From Sphaerolaimus hirsutus (taxonomy: Eukaryota > Nematoda > Chromadorea > Monhysterida > Sphaerolaimidae): a stretch of 64,000 nucleotides of DNA. The number at the start of each line of letters is the position of its first letter. Position 1 is the first letter of the stretch. Under the pieces are notes generated by a model. The model was not told the DNA's origin, did not search any database, and saw only the letters and a list, made by a program, of their open reading frames with translations. The position numbers were made by a program, and so were the translations under genes. Positions 32,510-45,542 of the stretch are shown piece after piece. The stretch covers positions 23,453,927-23,517,926 of the forward strand of contig OZ038451.1 of assembly GCA_964036195.1 (NCBI GenBank), read 5' to 3'.

Positions 32510-33815
32510 TTTATATTGTCAAAGTGAGCGCCAATTTACCATTTAGACAGTTAGTCAGGTAATTCGTTTCTATGTCGGCCCACTTCACCGGGGGGACTTT
32601 GCAGATCCTGAAAAAGGTATAAATAAACGTTCAGAAAATTAAGTTTGTTGAGGTCGAGTTAACGTGAAAGTATTTTTAGTAAATAGCCAGCAAAAGATGG
32701 CTCTACGCAAAGCGCACGTAAAATAAATGTTTGGGTAGTTGTAGAAACTTAAAAATCTGGCACCACACTGGCGCCAGTGCCATTCAATAACTGTGCCTGA
32801 CACCTACACTAGGGCACCAGACTAGTGCCTACGTGCCCTTCATTTCAATCACTACGGTATGTTTCCGAGCAATCGCTATAAGTTAGCTATGTAAAAGCGC
32901 CATGGCGCTCTTGGCGCTATTTTTGTATTGTTTTGTATATACAGGAACAATGCCTATGTCGCTTCACGCCAAAATTCTGGCGCTTTTGACATCACTCATC
33001 GCTGTGCCTCAACTAATTCTAAACTCGTTATAACTCCACTCATTCCTACCTGTGATCTTGGCCGCAATTCTTAAAACAAGCCACCTAATCCCGAAAATGC
33101 TCACCTGTCAGGTTTCTCGTATTTGCATTTGCAACTGAATTCAACTTGATCGGCTGTGGCGCCGATTCTGTCAAGTGATTTAACTTTGAGACACCCTATG
33201 AACATCATCGCCGCCTCTTTTTCTGGGCACAGTACTTTGCAGGCCGACGAGCAGAAATACCTTCGACAATTGTCAGTATTTTCAGGGCACTTGGCAGTAT
33301 CTGTTTGTCGCTCAAGTTTTTGTCGTTTTCGGATCGTCTCGCATTGGAGCGTCCCAGACGATCAGTGGGGTTTCAGCCGGAGTTTTTAAGCTGGAATTTA
33401 TTCAATTGTAAAAGTTTATAGTGAAATTGATTACGTACAGATGGATCCAGTACTAATCTATCTCTCAGTGATGTCCAAACTTCAACATGCACGGTCCACC
33501 GTTTCACGATTTTTCTATGAAAATTCAATGTAAAATTGGCTGGAAACATAAATTTGGAGACATTTATAATCGTCCACCTTTATGTAATCAATTTCCTGGT
33601 GAACTTTTATTCTTGAATTTTTATGTCGAGCTGTAATTCCAGCTCATATAAATACGCCGACTGAAACGTCACGATCCAGGGACTATCCAATGGGAGACAT
33701 TCCTGAAACGGCGAAAACTTTGGCGACAAGTCAATATTTTATCTAGGTATATTTAGGGTGAGCATGTGTGACCCACTGTATTATGAAATAATCATCGCTG
33801 CACAGTCCAGAAGCT

Positions 33816-34202
33816 TTATTGCCCTTCATCGTGACCATATCTTTGCCGGCTGCGAGTATAAAACATTGGAATGAAGTTAAAATTTTGGCAAACTCAGATT
33901 AGAAGTTGGATACAGAAAATGTATAACTTTTTTGATACCTGGGAAAATGACTTTTTTAAATCTAGGTTATCGTGTCTAATTTTTATTTTACTATAAAATA
34001 TTTTTATTATAAACTCTTTGATTACACCTACTCTCTCAAAATCAACCAATCTTGGTGTGCTATAATATTTCCAGCATTAAAATAGTGATGCATGTTCACT
34101 TAAATGAGAGAGGCAACGCACTGTTCGTTTTGACGAGTTCGCGGCAGCTGTCGGCGGCAGAAGCATAAGCGAATTCCTGCTGTCTAGCCAGGAACTCTTC
34201 AG
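33816..34202 (-). CDS. Possible last two exons of an unknown gene
   Basis: The block 34100-34202 has an acceptor (GTATTTGCAG) and a donor (GTGAAC) and reads EEFLARQQEFAYASAAD, then SCRELVKTNSALPLSF. Joined in phase to 33816-33849 it ends NRQRYGHDEGQ and a stop that overlaps a CAATAAAG polyadenylation-like signal. I do not recognise the family, and upstream exons were not found. It could be chance. Confidence 0.25.
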
Positions 34203-34486
34203 CTGCAAATACATCAAAGTTGTTTTTCATGATTCAAAATTTCCAGTCAGGGCCCTGTTTAAGTTTCTTCTTGTAAGCCCAGTGGGTTAACAACTTCCAA
34301 AAAAAACCGTTTTACTCTCTTGAGGAAGGAACTGTGATATTTTAACACACAAATTTTGTCCAAAACATATTCGAGATAGCGAGATATGTCCAAAAACATG
34401 TCTTTGAATACACCCATATAACCACGCTCAAAATACTCTGAATATGTCTGTATGAATGTAAAAGCCTCAGGAAAACTGGTGCCAAG

Positions 34487-35018
34487 CATAGTTGTTAAAA
34501 CCTATTTACGTTTACTCGATAAATACGGATAGTCGAGTACTGCGTAAACGTTTACGTTTACTGCGTAAACGTTTACGTTTCCTCCCGAAAAAATACCGGT
34601 ACGCACTTACTCGCGTACATTTTAAAGTACGCGAGTACCGAAAACGTAATTAAGCGGGACATAGAAAGTGACATTTGACAGACAGAATAGGAAATTTTCC
34701 TGATAAATACCTAGTTATCGGGAGAAAAAAACACATATTTGGTGTATTCTAGAGTAAAAATTGACAAAATATCTGATTGTTACGTTTTCTGTGAGAAAAA
34801 ATACTCACTGTCACTTTTTATATGAGAAAAATACTCATTTTTACGTTTTCTGTGAGAAAAAATATACTCCGTTTTACGTTTTCTCTGAAAAAAAAGTATT
34901 TTACTCACGTTTTACGCAGTGTTAAAGTATTTAAAAAAGACTACGTTTTCTGTACTCAGGGTTGAGTAATAATAAAATACTTAACTTTGAGAAAAGTTCT
35001 GTACTTTTAACAACTCTG
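34487..35018. mobile_element. hAT-like MITE, CATAGTTGTT ends, GTAAACG body
   Basis: Ends CATAGTTGTTAAAAC and GTACTTTTAACAACTCTG, with an exact 8-bp duplication gtgccaag at 34479-34486 and 35019-35026. The body has ACGTTTACG and TACGTTTTCTGTGAG motifs. Confidence 0.85.
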
Positions 35019-35792
35019 GTGCCAAGTTCCAGGGGCGACATGGCGCCATGAAAAACTTGCACCGGCTACCAAGCGACAATGGCGCCGGAGCGCCTTCCAA
35101 AAAGAATGTCAATGGCGTTTCTTAATTGGCGTTAAGTGCACTGAAATGGCGCCAATGGGTCTGGATCTGGCTGGAACCACGAAGGGCGCTTAGTCATGAA
35201 AAACACCATGGCGCGGCGACCATTGGCGCCCTAAAAATGCTATCGCAATGGCGCCATACTAATGTCGCCCGACTCATGTTGTTCTAATTGGAAGCCTCAC
35301 TGAAATGTGGGAGTAAAATTTGTTGAATTTATTAATGCAATCAGGGGGCTTTTATAATCATTATCTTATTATCATGTAGCAAAGATAGAGATTAAGTTTT
35401 TTCGAACATGTGAAATAAGAGGGTTTCTTCGCATCGCACACGCCGCAAGAGACGAAGAGCGAAATCGCTGTGATGATCGTAGCCTTCATTTTTCACGGTT
35501 TCGAGAGAGAAAAATATGGAATTTTTCGAAATTTACTGTTGTGATTTGAGACCGATCCTTTTTATATGTCATTGTGACTATGGGAAACGGGCACACGACA
35601 TGAACAAATTACCCCTGAGTTTCTCTGGGACATCTGCTAAATATACATAAATACACGGTCTACTTTTTTATATTTACTGTCTCAGACTATCATTAAAATG
35701 CAGCGATATGCCCTTCATTTGTTTTCAAGGAGTTGCCGTGCTGTATGCATTCATCAAAGGAATGATTTGAACAGGTAACGTGTTGTATTTAC

Positions 35793-36790
35793 CAGAGTTG
35801 CGAAAGCGTATTTACGCTTACCCGAAATACCCGGGTAAATGGGTATTTATACTTACGCTTACGCTTACGCTTTCATAAGATACCCGTACGCTTTATTACG
35901 CTTTCCCGGCCGAAATACCCGGGTACTATAAGCGTAAAAAAGTTTTTCACATGGTCCGGTTTTATGCTTTTGTAAAAAGTGTATAACTACAAAAAAGAAA
36001 GTGAACGAAACTGCATATCAAAAAAATGACTGCATGTCTGCAGTAATGCACTGGAAATAGCGGCACATCTACAAATTGTGTCGCAATTTGAATGTCACTT
36101 TTATACTGTGTCCTCGGGCAAAATATTTAGATCGCTTTGGATCGCAATGGCGTTAGAATAGAAATTTTGTGGCCGAAAATGCACGACATCCGAGTTCGAA
36201 AATGAAGATGACATAAGTATAAGTTTGTCTTACGTGTACGCTATTAGAAGAAATGCGGTAAGTATTTATGATAATTAGGTATAAATTGGGAAGGGGGGGG
36301 GTACTAGTGTAGGGGGTGACTTCATCTCTGATGATGGGGTCGGGTCACCTCCGGCTGGTTTCAGGTCAGATGGTAGACCCCGAAACCTGCAACCAGCCAA
36401 AATTTTTTACCTCAAATAGCGTTTTTTATTGAATTTTTTATGCAAAATATCAGTATTTCAAAAATAAATACATCTAAAAAATCGACAGCACAAAGTCCGA
36501 GTTCGGAAATGAAGATTAATTAACTGTTGCTGTCGATTAATTGCCATCAACATCTAAGGGCAGAGTGCAGACTACCAAGTGAACATCCAAAAAATGTCGC
36601 TTTAACTTGATTTTGAACGAATTCACTGAGCAAAAACTCCCTGAAAATTTTTTACGCTTACGCTTTTTTTTACGCTTTCCTAGGTATTTAAAAAATACCT
36701 TACGCTTTTAGTATCCACACTCAAAATTTGGAAAGTGTATTTACGCTTACGCTTACGCTTTCCAAAAATACCGGTATTTTGACAACTCTG
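35793..36790. mobile_element. hAT-like MITE, CAGAGTTGCG ends, TTTACGCTTACGC body
   Basis: Begins CAGAGTTGCGAAAGCGTATT and ends ATTTTGACAACTCTG. The body has TACGCTTACGCTTT and CCCGGGTA motifs in both arms around a unique centre. No matching 8-bp duplication is visible at these ends. Confidence 0.65.
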
Positions 36791-36834
36791 GACTGTCAAG
36801 CCAGTAATATGAGTTGACTGCAAAGATTTAATAT

Positions 36835-37295
36835 TATCGTATTTCTTCTAATAGATTTATAGAACGGCATACCTCCAATAGAACGGCACCTCCAATAGAA
36901 AGGCAGGTTTTAGTTCTTTTTTACACCCACAAAAAGAATAGAAGGGCAGCCTCCAATAGAACGGCACCTCCAATAGAACGACAGGTAGTAATTATGTTGT
37001 GAGAGTGCCAAAACACAAAAATATTTGAAAATTGGTGGTGAAAACATCCAGGGTGTGCAGAACCATGTGAAAACCGCCCCTGAATCATTTGGTTTTGTTT
37101 GAAATGATGCTCTAATATTAAAATGTCGCTCATGTCCCACTAAAAATACTATGTTCAAATGCAAATTGTGTGAAAAAGTTTGACGAAAAAAATAGAACGG
37201 CAGCCTCCAATAGAACGGCACCTCCAATAGAACGGCAGGTAAAAAAGTTGACGAAAAAAATAGAATGGCGCCGTTCTATTAGAAGAAATACGGTA
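36835..37295. mobile_element. TATCGTATTTC MITE with AATAGAACGGCA body
   Basis: Ends TATCGTATTTCTTCTAATAG and CTATTAGAAGAAATACGGTA in inverted orientation, TA-flanked. The interior has CCTCCAATAGAACGGCACCTCC units in two blocks around a unique centre. A short relative is at 60608-60733, with remnants at 29925-30040, 31533-31578 and 45075-45136. Confidence 0.75.
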
Positions 37296-38445
37296 TGAAT
37301 GTTTCTGAGATGCACCGTTCCTTACATTTTAGCAATCAATAGATAAGAAATTTCAAGTAGAACAAAAGTTCATTAAAGATTGAAGACCTTATTATCTCTG
37401 TGAAAGTAAATTTAATAAATGTGTTAATGTTATATGCAAAAAGAATACAAAGATAGCTTCATAAGAAAAATTAAGAAGAATTTTCAACACAGTGCATGAT
37501 CATAAAGTGATTTGCGATGGTATAAAAACAACATTTTATTATTGTAAATATGTTTAATCAATTTAAACATTGATATCTGCTGGACTTAGGGCAGGTGGCA
37601 GTGTAATTGCACCATAGTCCAGTTGTAAATAAACACATAATTAAACAGAGTTGTTTTTGCAATTTAGTCCAATTCCAAGTCCAAAGTAAAGGTCACCAAT
37701 TTCCTGATATAAAATTTCAAAATTAGAAGAGCAACTGATTTTCATGCTCAATTTACTGTGCAGTCCTTTAACAGCATTACATTTTTCTCCACTACACTTC
37801 CACATAAAAATTCTAAATTTTGTGAACGACTTTACATATTTCCAGCAAACGTAGTGCTTGTTTAACAACTCTGATTAGAAAATAAAGAAAGTTGGAATAT
37901 TTTATCATAAAACTTAGAAAAAGGATCACCCAGGACTGGCCAAACTAAACACCATTTTTGTTACACTTTTTAGAGACAGATATTCACCTAGTGATGGTAA
38001 GTCACAGCGCAAATACTAGACATCAGACAAACTTCTCCCTTCTCAGATGCCGCTTTCCCATTTTTAGAAGGTACGGCACTTCTGTATAGTGAACTTGGAA
38101 CGGTGCCAAGCCATTGTGGCGCTGAGAACTTACACCTGCTACGAAACAATGTGCCTTTTGCTGCATTGTGCCTTTCCATCACTACTCATTACTGGCAGAG
38201 AAGAACAACACTGATATTTGAACGTGAAGAAAGTGGAACTGTACAAAAAGAAAGTGTCAGATCAATTACAAAAATATCCCAGAAAAAACATGTATTTCAC
38301 CAGTAACTGAGGGAAATTTTGTACACAGTGTTACTTTTCTAAAACTTATCTGACTGAATATATCATATAGAAATGAGCATCAAAGAAGAACAGTAAATAC
38401 AAATGTGTCAACGTCAATGTGACAACAAAAACAGACAATAATCAA

Positions 38446-41400
38446 TCAAGTAAAGGTTTCTTCCGGCTCGGGCTTGATAATACCAACCTTAATAGCCAGG
38501 GAAGAAACCTTATTGACAACCTCCTCTTGAGCCAGGTTCAAAGACATGGCTAACAGGGCCATGCCGAGCATCAGGTAAATGCTGGTGATGACCAGCTTGT
38601 CCTGCGAGTCGCTATTCACTGATGCCCCTGGGAAGAGGTCGCCGAAGCCTGTGGAGGGGAGGGACTTTGATTGGTCAGTGTGATTAGGTACCGTATTTGT
38701 TACAATAATTACCCCCTTTAATAATACACCCTCCTCAATAATACACCTGCTTGAATTATTCATCCCTGTTAGACGAGTGGAAAAAATAGGCCCTCAGGCA
38801 TAAATATGATATTCATACATTTGTGTCCCATTTGAACAAAGAACGGATGTTATTTTGTTAATAAAGCAAGGTTGAGTGAGACGAGTTGATATGAACATAG
38901 GTACTTGAAAAGTTAATAGATAATGAAATAATATTTATTTCCTTGAATAGTTGAACCCTCAAAAGTTGAACCTTCAAACCCTCAGTTGAACACTCCCCCC
39001 AAAAGTTCTGACGAAAAAATAATTCTTGGGGCAATTATTTGAGGGAATACGGTAAATAGGGAAAAAACAAAGCCAAAAAATGCCAACCAATCGTAGCCAG
39101 GCTGACATAGCAGAAATAAATGCCCTCAATAAAGGTCCAGTGTTCCCACAAGCTGAATAGCGCCGCTCCGAAGAACAGGTAGCCCAATAAAGTGGCAATG
39201 ACCACGCTCAATGGCACCGTCACATTGGCCACTTTTTCTTCCACAGCCAATTTGGCTTCCAATTTGGCCAATTCTTCTCTGGCGGCGATTAGCTCCTCGA
39301 AATCGGTGGCGCCGCCCAGCGCCGACCCGTAATACGTGTCCGACAGCGAGTCGGGGTAACTGAGAGGTATTTGTTTAGGGTGTCCAGATTATTAATGGGA
39401 AAACGCCGGAAAAATGGCGCCAACGCCATGGCGCTAAGCGCAACGGATACCGTGGCACCAAAGGTGCCACAAGAAAACGGCCAAATGTATTTTCCCGATT
39501 CAGTCGCTTTATGTAATTCCACAGTACCACGGTGCCCTATTTCACCCGTTCATTCAATTTCTGCCCATTCACGGCGCCATATTAAATTAGACACAAATTG
39601 CACTTTCATAAATAGTTAGATGTCTAACGGACCGATGTCTGCCGGGCGGCTGCGATCGGCTGCCGCTCGATGCTCTGGTGACTCTGGAAACCATAGAATT
39701 CGCTCGTCGCAGACGCGCTTGCTTTTTTCGCTTCTGCCACAGCACCAGGCGCATTTTCAGCTTTAATGATCTGAATGATCAGCGTGGAAATTTAATTGGC
39801 CTAAATGGGATTTTTTATGCATGTCAGAAAGTGATGCGGTCACCTCGAGTAGAGAAATTTGAATGTTTTTGCCAAAACATCGCCAATATTGGTCAGGAAC
39901 AGGAGCAACAGAGGTATGCCGACCAAAGCGTATATGATTGTGACAGTTTTGCCCAATACTGTCTTGCATGCCGTGTTGCCGTAGCCTGGAAGTTGTGTTA
40001 TATTATTTATAATGATAGTCTGCCATACTGAATGTCCTCTCGATTTGGAAAAAAATGAATACCTAGAAAATTATTTCACATTTTTGGGCTATTTCTGGTA
40101 ACATCTAAGAGTAATGTCTACACACAATAGAATGCATTGAGATCATTAGATTCCGCAGTAAAGAATAGGCAAAAACGAGTGAAGACATCCGGTAGCACCT
40201 CCTAAAAGGCTGAAAAGCTGTTACAGAAAATTATTTAACATTTGCAAAACTGGTTGACCACATTCCAAACGTCAGAACTCAGTGCAAAAAAATTAAAGTT
40301 CGAAAATCATTTCAAAGACTTGAAATTAATAATTTGAAAACACTTTTGGAGAAAATAAAAATTCGAAAAATTCGTTTGAAGAAAAAACTCCAAGACTAAT
40401 CAACGGAAACCCACCAATAGTAGTGACCACGGTCAAACTATACAAAAACGCTCCGGTGAAGGTCCACTGGGCGGCCTTGTCGTACTCCTTGCCATCGTAG
40501 CCGTCCTTGATGGTGTCGAAGAGCATGCCCTGGAACTCGATCAGGTACGAGTGCACGTTGGCCCGCCACAACTCCGGCTCGAGTCTGTTCGTCTGCTTGG
40601 AGGTGTTCCACATGGAATTGACGGCCAAAGTGCGAGCGTCCAACACTTCTCGCTGCACGTCGCGCTCGTGCTCTTGCTCGATCGCCCTGCGGGGGGGGGG
40701 GATTTTTAGAGTGAGGGGGTGGTTTATAGCCCTGTAAAATGTGAAACGAAAATGTGACATGTTTCAGGGCATTGGTTTTGACTAGGGTGTCAACAAAAAC
40801 TTTTTTACGGAAACGGAAATGGAATTTTTTAGCACTTGTCGGAAAAATGAAATGGCGGAAAATGCGTAAATAAAAAGCGCCAAGCTTTTGGCGCTTCAGG
40901 GGTCTCGAATGGGGGAGAGGGGTAGGAGGTAACCCCAAAATCGCCCAGCTATCTATCTATCCCGGAGGGAAATATTTTGGCTACAATCCCCTCACCCCCC
41001 CCAAAAAAAAAACAACAACAACAAAAACAAAACAAACAAACAAAATAATTGCCCATGTCTAGCTGTCTGGTTCGATTTTTGAAAAAATTTGACCAAATTT
41101 TTGCACAAAGTAGCTAATTTTCACAGCTTTTCGCCTATTTCCCCTATTTTTTGTTATATTTATGTGTTTGTATGTATACCTATTTTTAGTTATCTTTCAC
41201 CCTTTTTAACAGATTTTCTCAATTTTCTTCCTTCTACACTCTTAAAAGGTAATTCCCCCTCGAATAATTCCCCCGTAAAAGGCCGTATGATAAATTTGAT
41301 AAATTCCATTCTGAACGTGTTTTTTAGTGTGTTTATAAATCGTATATTTTGTGGAATGACTTAAAAGAAACACGCTTGGAAATTTTGATGAAAAAATAAT

Positions 41401-42271
41401 CCCCCTTGAATAATTCGCCCTCGAATAGTCACCGGTTTAAAAGTCTGACGAAATATTTTATGATTTTCCCATGGGGAATTATTCGAATGAATAGGTAATA
41501 TGTTGGGGAAGTGTTTAAAAATGGCTCAAACAAATCAAAATAGCCATAGAAAAACGTTTCCACCTTTTATATTTTCCACAAAAAAGTACCCATTTTTATG
41601 TTTCCTGGGCATAAAATTGAAAATACTTATTTCTATGTTTTCGTAGAAAAAAAATATTTTACCCAGCTCTCTACACAGTGTAACACTAAAAATTTTATTT
41701 TATGGTATTTGTATTTTACTAAAGGTGAGAAAAATAACAACATCCTATGTTTAGTTTAATTAACTCTGCTTAGGTATACTCGGCGCCGTCGGACCGCGTC
41801 TTGAAGTTATCAGGCACCCCATCATTACGTCATAAGATAAAAAATAAAATTGTTCCAAAGAAAAGAAGAAGAAAGAGCTCCCGGGAAAAACATTTGCCGC
41901 TTGTATTTACGCGACTCCGCCTTTAAAAAAAAATTTTATTTGTGAAAGTGCGTAAATAAGTATCCTGCTCGCGCGTTATCGACTAAGACATAAGTAATTT
42001 TGGGCGCATACTTTGTGATCCGCTTAGTGTAGTTAAAATTTTCTGTTAGTATTATGTGTGCAAAGTGAAGAATACTGCGAAACCCGACCGAAGACCCGAG
42101 ACAATTGCGCTAGTAAAAAAACACCGACCTGAACGTGAAGGCGCCGAGCAGCGCGTAGCCGACCACCACGGCGCACAGGCCTACGTGCGAGAAGAAGAAG
42201 GCGATCACGCTCTTGACGAAGTTGACCACCTTCTGCACCTTGGTCTTGCGTCGCCGCCGGCCGCGACGCAT
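38446..42271 (-). CDS. Two-pore-domain (K2P/TWiK-type) potassium channel
   Basis: Background K+ channel with four membrane segments and two pore loops per subunit. Exons (minus): 42129-42271, 40415-40686, 39844-39985, 39633-39770, 39088-39359, 38446-38648; 1170 nt, 389 aa, with all phases consistent. TM1 is VIAFFFSHVGLCAVVVGYAL after an Arg/Lys-rich start. The extracellular cap has NSMWNTS. Pore 1 is SLTVVTTIGYGN, split by the exon 2/3 junction. TM2 is TVTIIYALVGIPLLLLFL. A basic loop follows (WQKRKKQARLRR.., exon 4). TM3 is VVIATLLGYLFFGAALFSLW. Pore 2 is YVSLATIGFGDLFPG, split by the exon 5/6 junction, and TM4 is IYLMLGMALLAMSL. The short C-terminus ends PEPEETFT. It is closest in pattern to arthropod and nematode TWK channels, and the subfamily is not certain. 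Confidence 0.94.
38689..39054. mobile_element. TACCGTATTTG MITE filling the last K2P intron
   Basis: Begins TACCGTATTTGTTACAATAA and ends ATTTGAGGGAATACGGTA, TA-flanked. It occupies 366 of about 439 nt of the intron between the last two K2P exons. Confidence 0.7.
40687..42128. other. First K2P intron
   Basis: Contains GCGCCAAGC and CAGGGGTCTCG remnants (40870-40990), a CCCCCTCGAATAATTC fold-back (about 41240-41500), and the TA-flanked MITE 41775-42031 (TATACTCGGC.. to ..CGCTTAGTGTA). The exon 2 acceptor is preceded by a pure C-run, not a mixed pyrimidine tract. Confidence 0.6.
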
Positions 42272-43979
42272 GGCTGTCTAGCGGCGCCGCGCCGCGCGCG
42301 CCAGCCCAGTCAGCCGCCCAGAGGCCAGTCCCGCACCCTGTAGAATCTCGTGTGAGAAGTGAAATGTCATGTAAAGTGTAAAATGTGATGTAAAATGTCA
42401 GGTAAAATGTGAAACGGTCTCTTAAAGGTACCATTCCCAGACACTGTAAAATGCCCTGTAAAATGTCAAGTGTTATGCAAAGTGTCAACAGTAATGTAAA
42501 ATGCTCTGTATAATAACAAAAGTTTGCCATTTTACAGGGCATTTTACACGACTTTTGACACTTTTCATGACATTTGCCATTTTACAGCGCAATCTACTGC
42601 TTCTAAGAGTGCCATCTGAGCGTTTTACATTTTTCATGAGATTTTACATGACTTTTGACACTTTTCACGACATTGAACACTCTACAGGACATTTTACAGG
42701 ATCCGGGTGTAGCACCTGCTTCACTGCGAGCCGCCGCCGCGCCGCCCATTCGGCTCGCACCACGGCAGCGGCCGATTCATTTCGGGTAGATGTCCCAGTG
42801 TCGTGAAGTGATTGTCATGTCAACTGGTTTTGGCGCTGTTTTGAGGGCATTTTTGTCATTCAATTTTAGAGGGAGAGACGGGAGGCATTATTGGGATGTC
42901 TGTGAATGTGGGCTGCCATTTTGTAGGGAATTTTTAAGGCGCTGAGTTTCAATGGAAAATGCGCTGAGGTGACCAGGTGCCGCAAATCCTAGAATAAGTC
43001 CCCTCTCTTGAATAACTCCTCCCCATGAATAAGCCCCCCTGCTGAATAACCCCTGGAATAATAAAAATAACTTGAATAGCTCAAATGTGGGATGAGCGGG
43101 AACGGGCGTCTCCATCAAAATCCAAATAAAAATGCGGCAAAATCCAAACGGTTTTTATCTGAAGAAGTTGAGCATAATTCAAACAAAAATGAAGCAAATC
43201 CAGTCGCTGTGCACATAATCAATAAAATGTTGTACCTTACCCTCAATGAAATAGACACCGCATGTTTTCCATGCTTCGTTGCCTAGATAAATTCACGTTC
43301 GGTTGACGAGTAAACATATGAAAACAGGAGAACTTGGGGTTCAGTGGGGAATTCCCAATTGTCAGTGTCGAAGTGACCTACTGTTTTTGCCATTATTGTA
43401 ATTTCATTGCAGTTGTTGTGAAAATGACATTTTTTGCTAACTGATGATCTTCAGGGCTAGACACTCCAGCGTTTCGAATTCCAGCCTAAAATTCCGCCGC
43501 AAAATTTATTACATGAAAGTGGATGATAACACAGGTCTGAAATTTTTCATGGACAATTCAATACCTTCATTGTGTCCAAGAGTCATCGTCCACGGTCACT
43601 GCTATTCGATTGTGAAAAGTTTCGATTTTATGTTAAAATTTTACGCCAGCTGAAGAAAAGTCAATTCTACACCAGGTGATTGCATGCAATGACATAGACA
43701 AGATGAGTGTTTCGATTATACTCAACTTCGGCTTGGATTATGCTGCAGTTTGGGCACAAAAACCGTTTGGATTTTGTCTCATGTTCCTTCGGAATATGCT
43801 ACAAAAGTCGAAAGTAATTGCGCTTTTTCGACATCTTGGACCATTTACACCGAAAAACACATTTCTCCAAGCTAAAATATATCGCGAATATGTTTATGAA
43901 TACATAAATATAAAAATATACACATAAAAATATATATCTACATAAATATCCAGCGCGAATCAAATATTCAGTCGCGGCC
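42272..43979. other. Spacer upstream of the K2P start codon
   Basis: Includes a fold-back of AAATGTCA/TGTAAAATG words at about 42349-42710, CCCCTGAATAAG remnants (42985-43080), and an open stretch on the plus strand at about 43450-43653 (KIYYMKVDDNTGLKFFMDN.., then a CPRVIVHGHCYSIVKSF segment) after an AG. I do not recognise a family for this stretch. It may be a lone exon, but I cannot support a gene call. Confidence 0.4.
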
Positions 43980-43987
43980 ATGAACAA

Positions 43988-43995
43988 TGACGTCA
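43988..43995. promoter_or_regulatory. Perfect CRE word TGACGTCA
   Basis: The palindrome TGACGTCA lies about 325 bp upstream of the plus-strand TATA motif at 44314. It is the consensus CREB/ATF site. One such 8-mer is expected by chance about every 65 kb, so position is the main argument for function. Confidence 0.4.
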
Positions 43996-44313
43996 ACGAG
44001 CACCACTGCGCCATCCATCTAGAATTGCAAGAAAAATGGGCTGACTAAAGTGGCGTCCGGCCCGGCTAAACTAGCAACACGCGAATCGGCAGCATCTATC
44101 AGCGGCGCGGCAACTGCCGCTCTAAGCATGATGCGTTTAGCCAAGCATGCGCCTGATCAACAGGCTCGCAAAAAGTCCACTCGCCGCTGCCACATGGCGC
44201 ACTGCCGCCGCTCCACGCAGCTTAGATAGAGAATGCGAGTGCGCCGGCGGGCGGCCGATCTTCCGCTTAGCGAGTTAGCACGCACCATTGTGCCGCCGCC
44301 GCCGCGCGGACGC

Positions 44314-44340
44314 TATAAAAGACGGGGGGCGGCGCGTCAG
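44314..44340 (+). promoter_or_regulatory. TATA box with initiator-like TCAG
   Basis: TATAAAA at 44314-44320 in a GC-rich setting is followed by TCAG at 44337-44340, which puts the initiator A about 25 bases downstream, the usual core-promoter spacing. It could drive the 5' untranslated exon of the kinin gene, whose ATG exon begins directly after a splice acceptor and therefore needs an upstream exon. Confidence 0.45.
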
Positions 44341-45334
44341 CCCCGCCGCGCCGCAGCGAGGGAAGATTTTGAGATTTCGAAAATACATATTTATTTCTCG
44401 ATTGAATTTTAGTCGAACCCAGTTCACTAAAACCAGTCTGAATGTCTGGTGAAAGATGGAAGATCCCAGCTGAGTGGCGCCGCGCGGCGGATTCGCGTAG
44501 AATGCATTGCACTGCATCTGATCCCACGGCACCGCGGTCAGTGGGCACGCGGCCGCCGCTGCCGCCCGGACGACATATCTCCGCGCGGCGGCAGCAGTCA
44601 AAATCACTAAACCAACTCAGTTAGAGCATATTGCTAAGACCATGGCACCAGTGGCCGGTCGGCCGCCGGCAGCTATGCCATGTTAGCACTGCACTGCGCC
44701 GCGGCGCTGGCGGGCCAGAATAGGGCGGCCGGAATCGATACAAACGTGCAATACGCCCGCCCGGCCGCTCGTGTCGCCTATGCAGCTCGTTTTAGGCAGT
44801 GCTGTGCGACTGTTTTGTTGGGGCGCGCGCGCATGCGGTGCCGTTTCTGCCCAGTGCATTCTTACTTGGCAAAGAGTCACAACTGGAAAGAGTCACAACA
44901 CACTTTGTGTTGCATTGACGACCCGCCGACCCATTGTGTCACTACGTCGTATACCTGTAGCTATTTACCTGGTTGTCCGGAGATTGCCAAAAACTGGGTA
45001 GTACCTATGCTATGATCCTCTGTACACACAGGGGCTGTGATTGTATTTTTTCATGAGTTTACACTCGAACGTGCCTAAACCTGCCGTTCTATTGGAGGTG
45101 CCTACCGGTAAGGGTTACGGTAGAAGAAATACGGTAAGCTAGTGGTATGCCTAAATCACGCACAATTAATTTATCGGCATAGCTTTTGCATTTAGACATA
45201 CTAGAGAAGTATACAATACAATACATAGAGACAATACTCGCCAAGGGAAGTATTTATGTCCATTCGGACAAAAACAACAACAACGAAAACTGTTCAATCC
45301 AATAGAGCCTGTTGTATTTCTCAACCTTCAACTC

Positions 45335-45542
45335 TCAAGATTGAAAGGGACCACAAAGTACTACGACTTGTGTACCATCCGGTCGGGTGCCAGCGTACTG
45401 TGCAATTCCGTAGGTCACGTATTTACATAAATAGTAAATGGCGCAGCGGCGGTGGTCAAGATAACCGAAATGCGTCTGATGCACTCGCGGAATGATACGT
45501 CCCATATCCGTCGCGCACAATTGGCACTTATCCAAACATTGT
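45335..45542 (-). CDS. Possible chitin-binding (peritrophin-A-like) exon
   Basis: After an AG at 45543 the minus strand reads QCLDKCQLCATDMGRIIPRV, then HQTHFGYLDHRRCAIYYLCKY, and runs to a stop after LCGPFQS. The C-x-x-Y-Y-x-C core (CAIYYLC) with an upstream cysteine is the hallmark of chitin-binding type 2 domains of arthropods. The longer open frame upstream is CpG-island sequence and I do not count it. Later cysteines of the domain are incomplete and the acceptor is weak, so the call is tentative. Confidence 0.35.

Larger units (their letters stand above)
28653..33815. other. Repeat-filled gap upstream of SAA
   Basis: No gene is recognised. It contains a partial TACCGTATTTC element (29689-29830), a CCAATAGAAGAGCGTCG remnant (about 29925-30040), the elements 30176-30529 and 30599-31525, the right half of the split GCGCCA element (31580-31672), the 21-bp tandem array (31893-32035), 32092-32509, GCGCCA remnants near 32770-32995, and a fold-back at about 33300-33750 related to 10166-10486. 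Confidence 0.6.
35027..38445. other. Gene-free repeat region downstream of the K2P gene
   Basis: Contains a decayed GCGCCA block (35030-35280), the element 35793-36790 and the element 36835-37295. 37300-38440 is A/T-rich with no exon I can support. There is no convincing gene. Confidence 0.55.
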
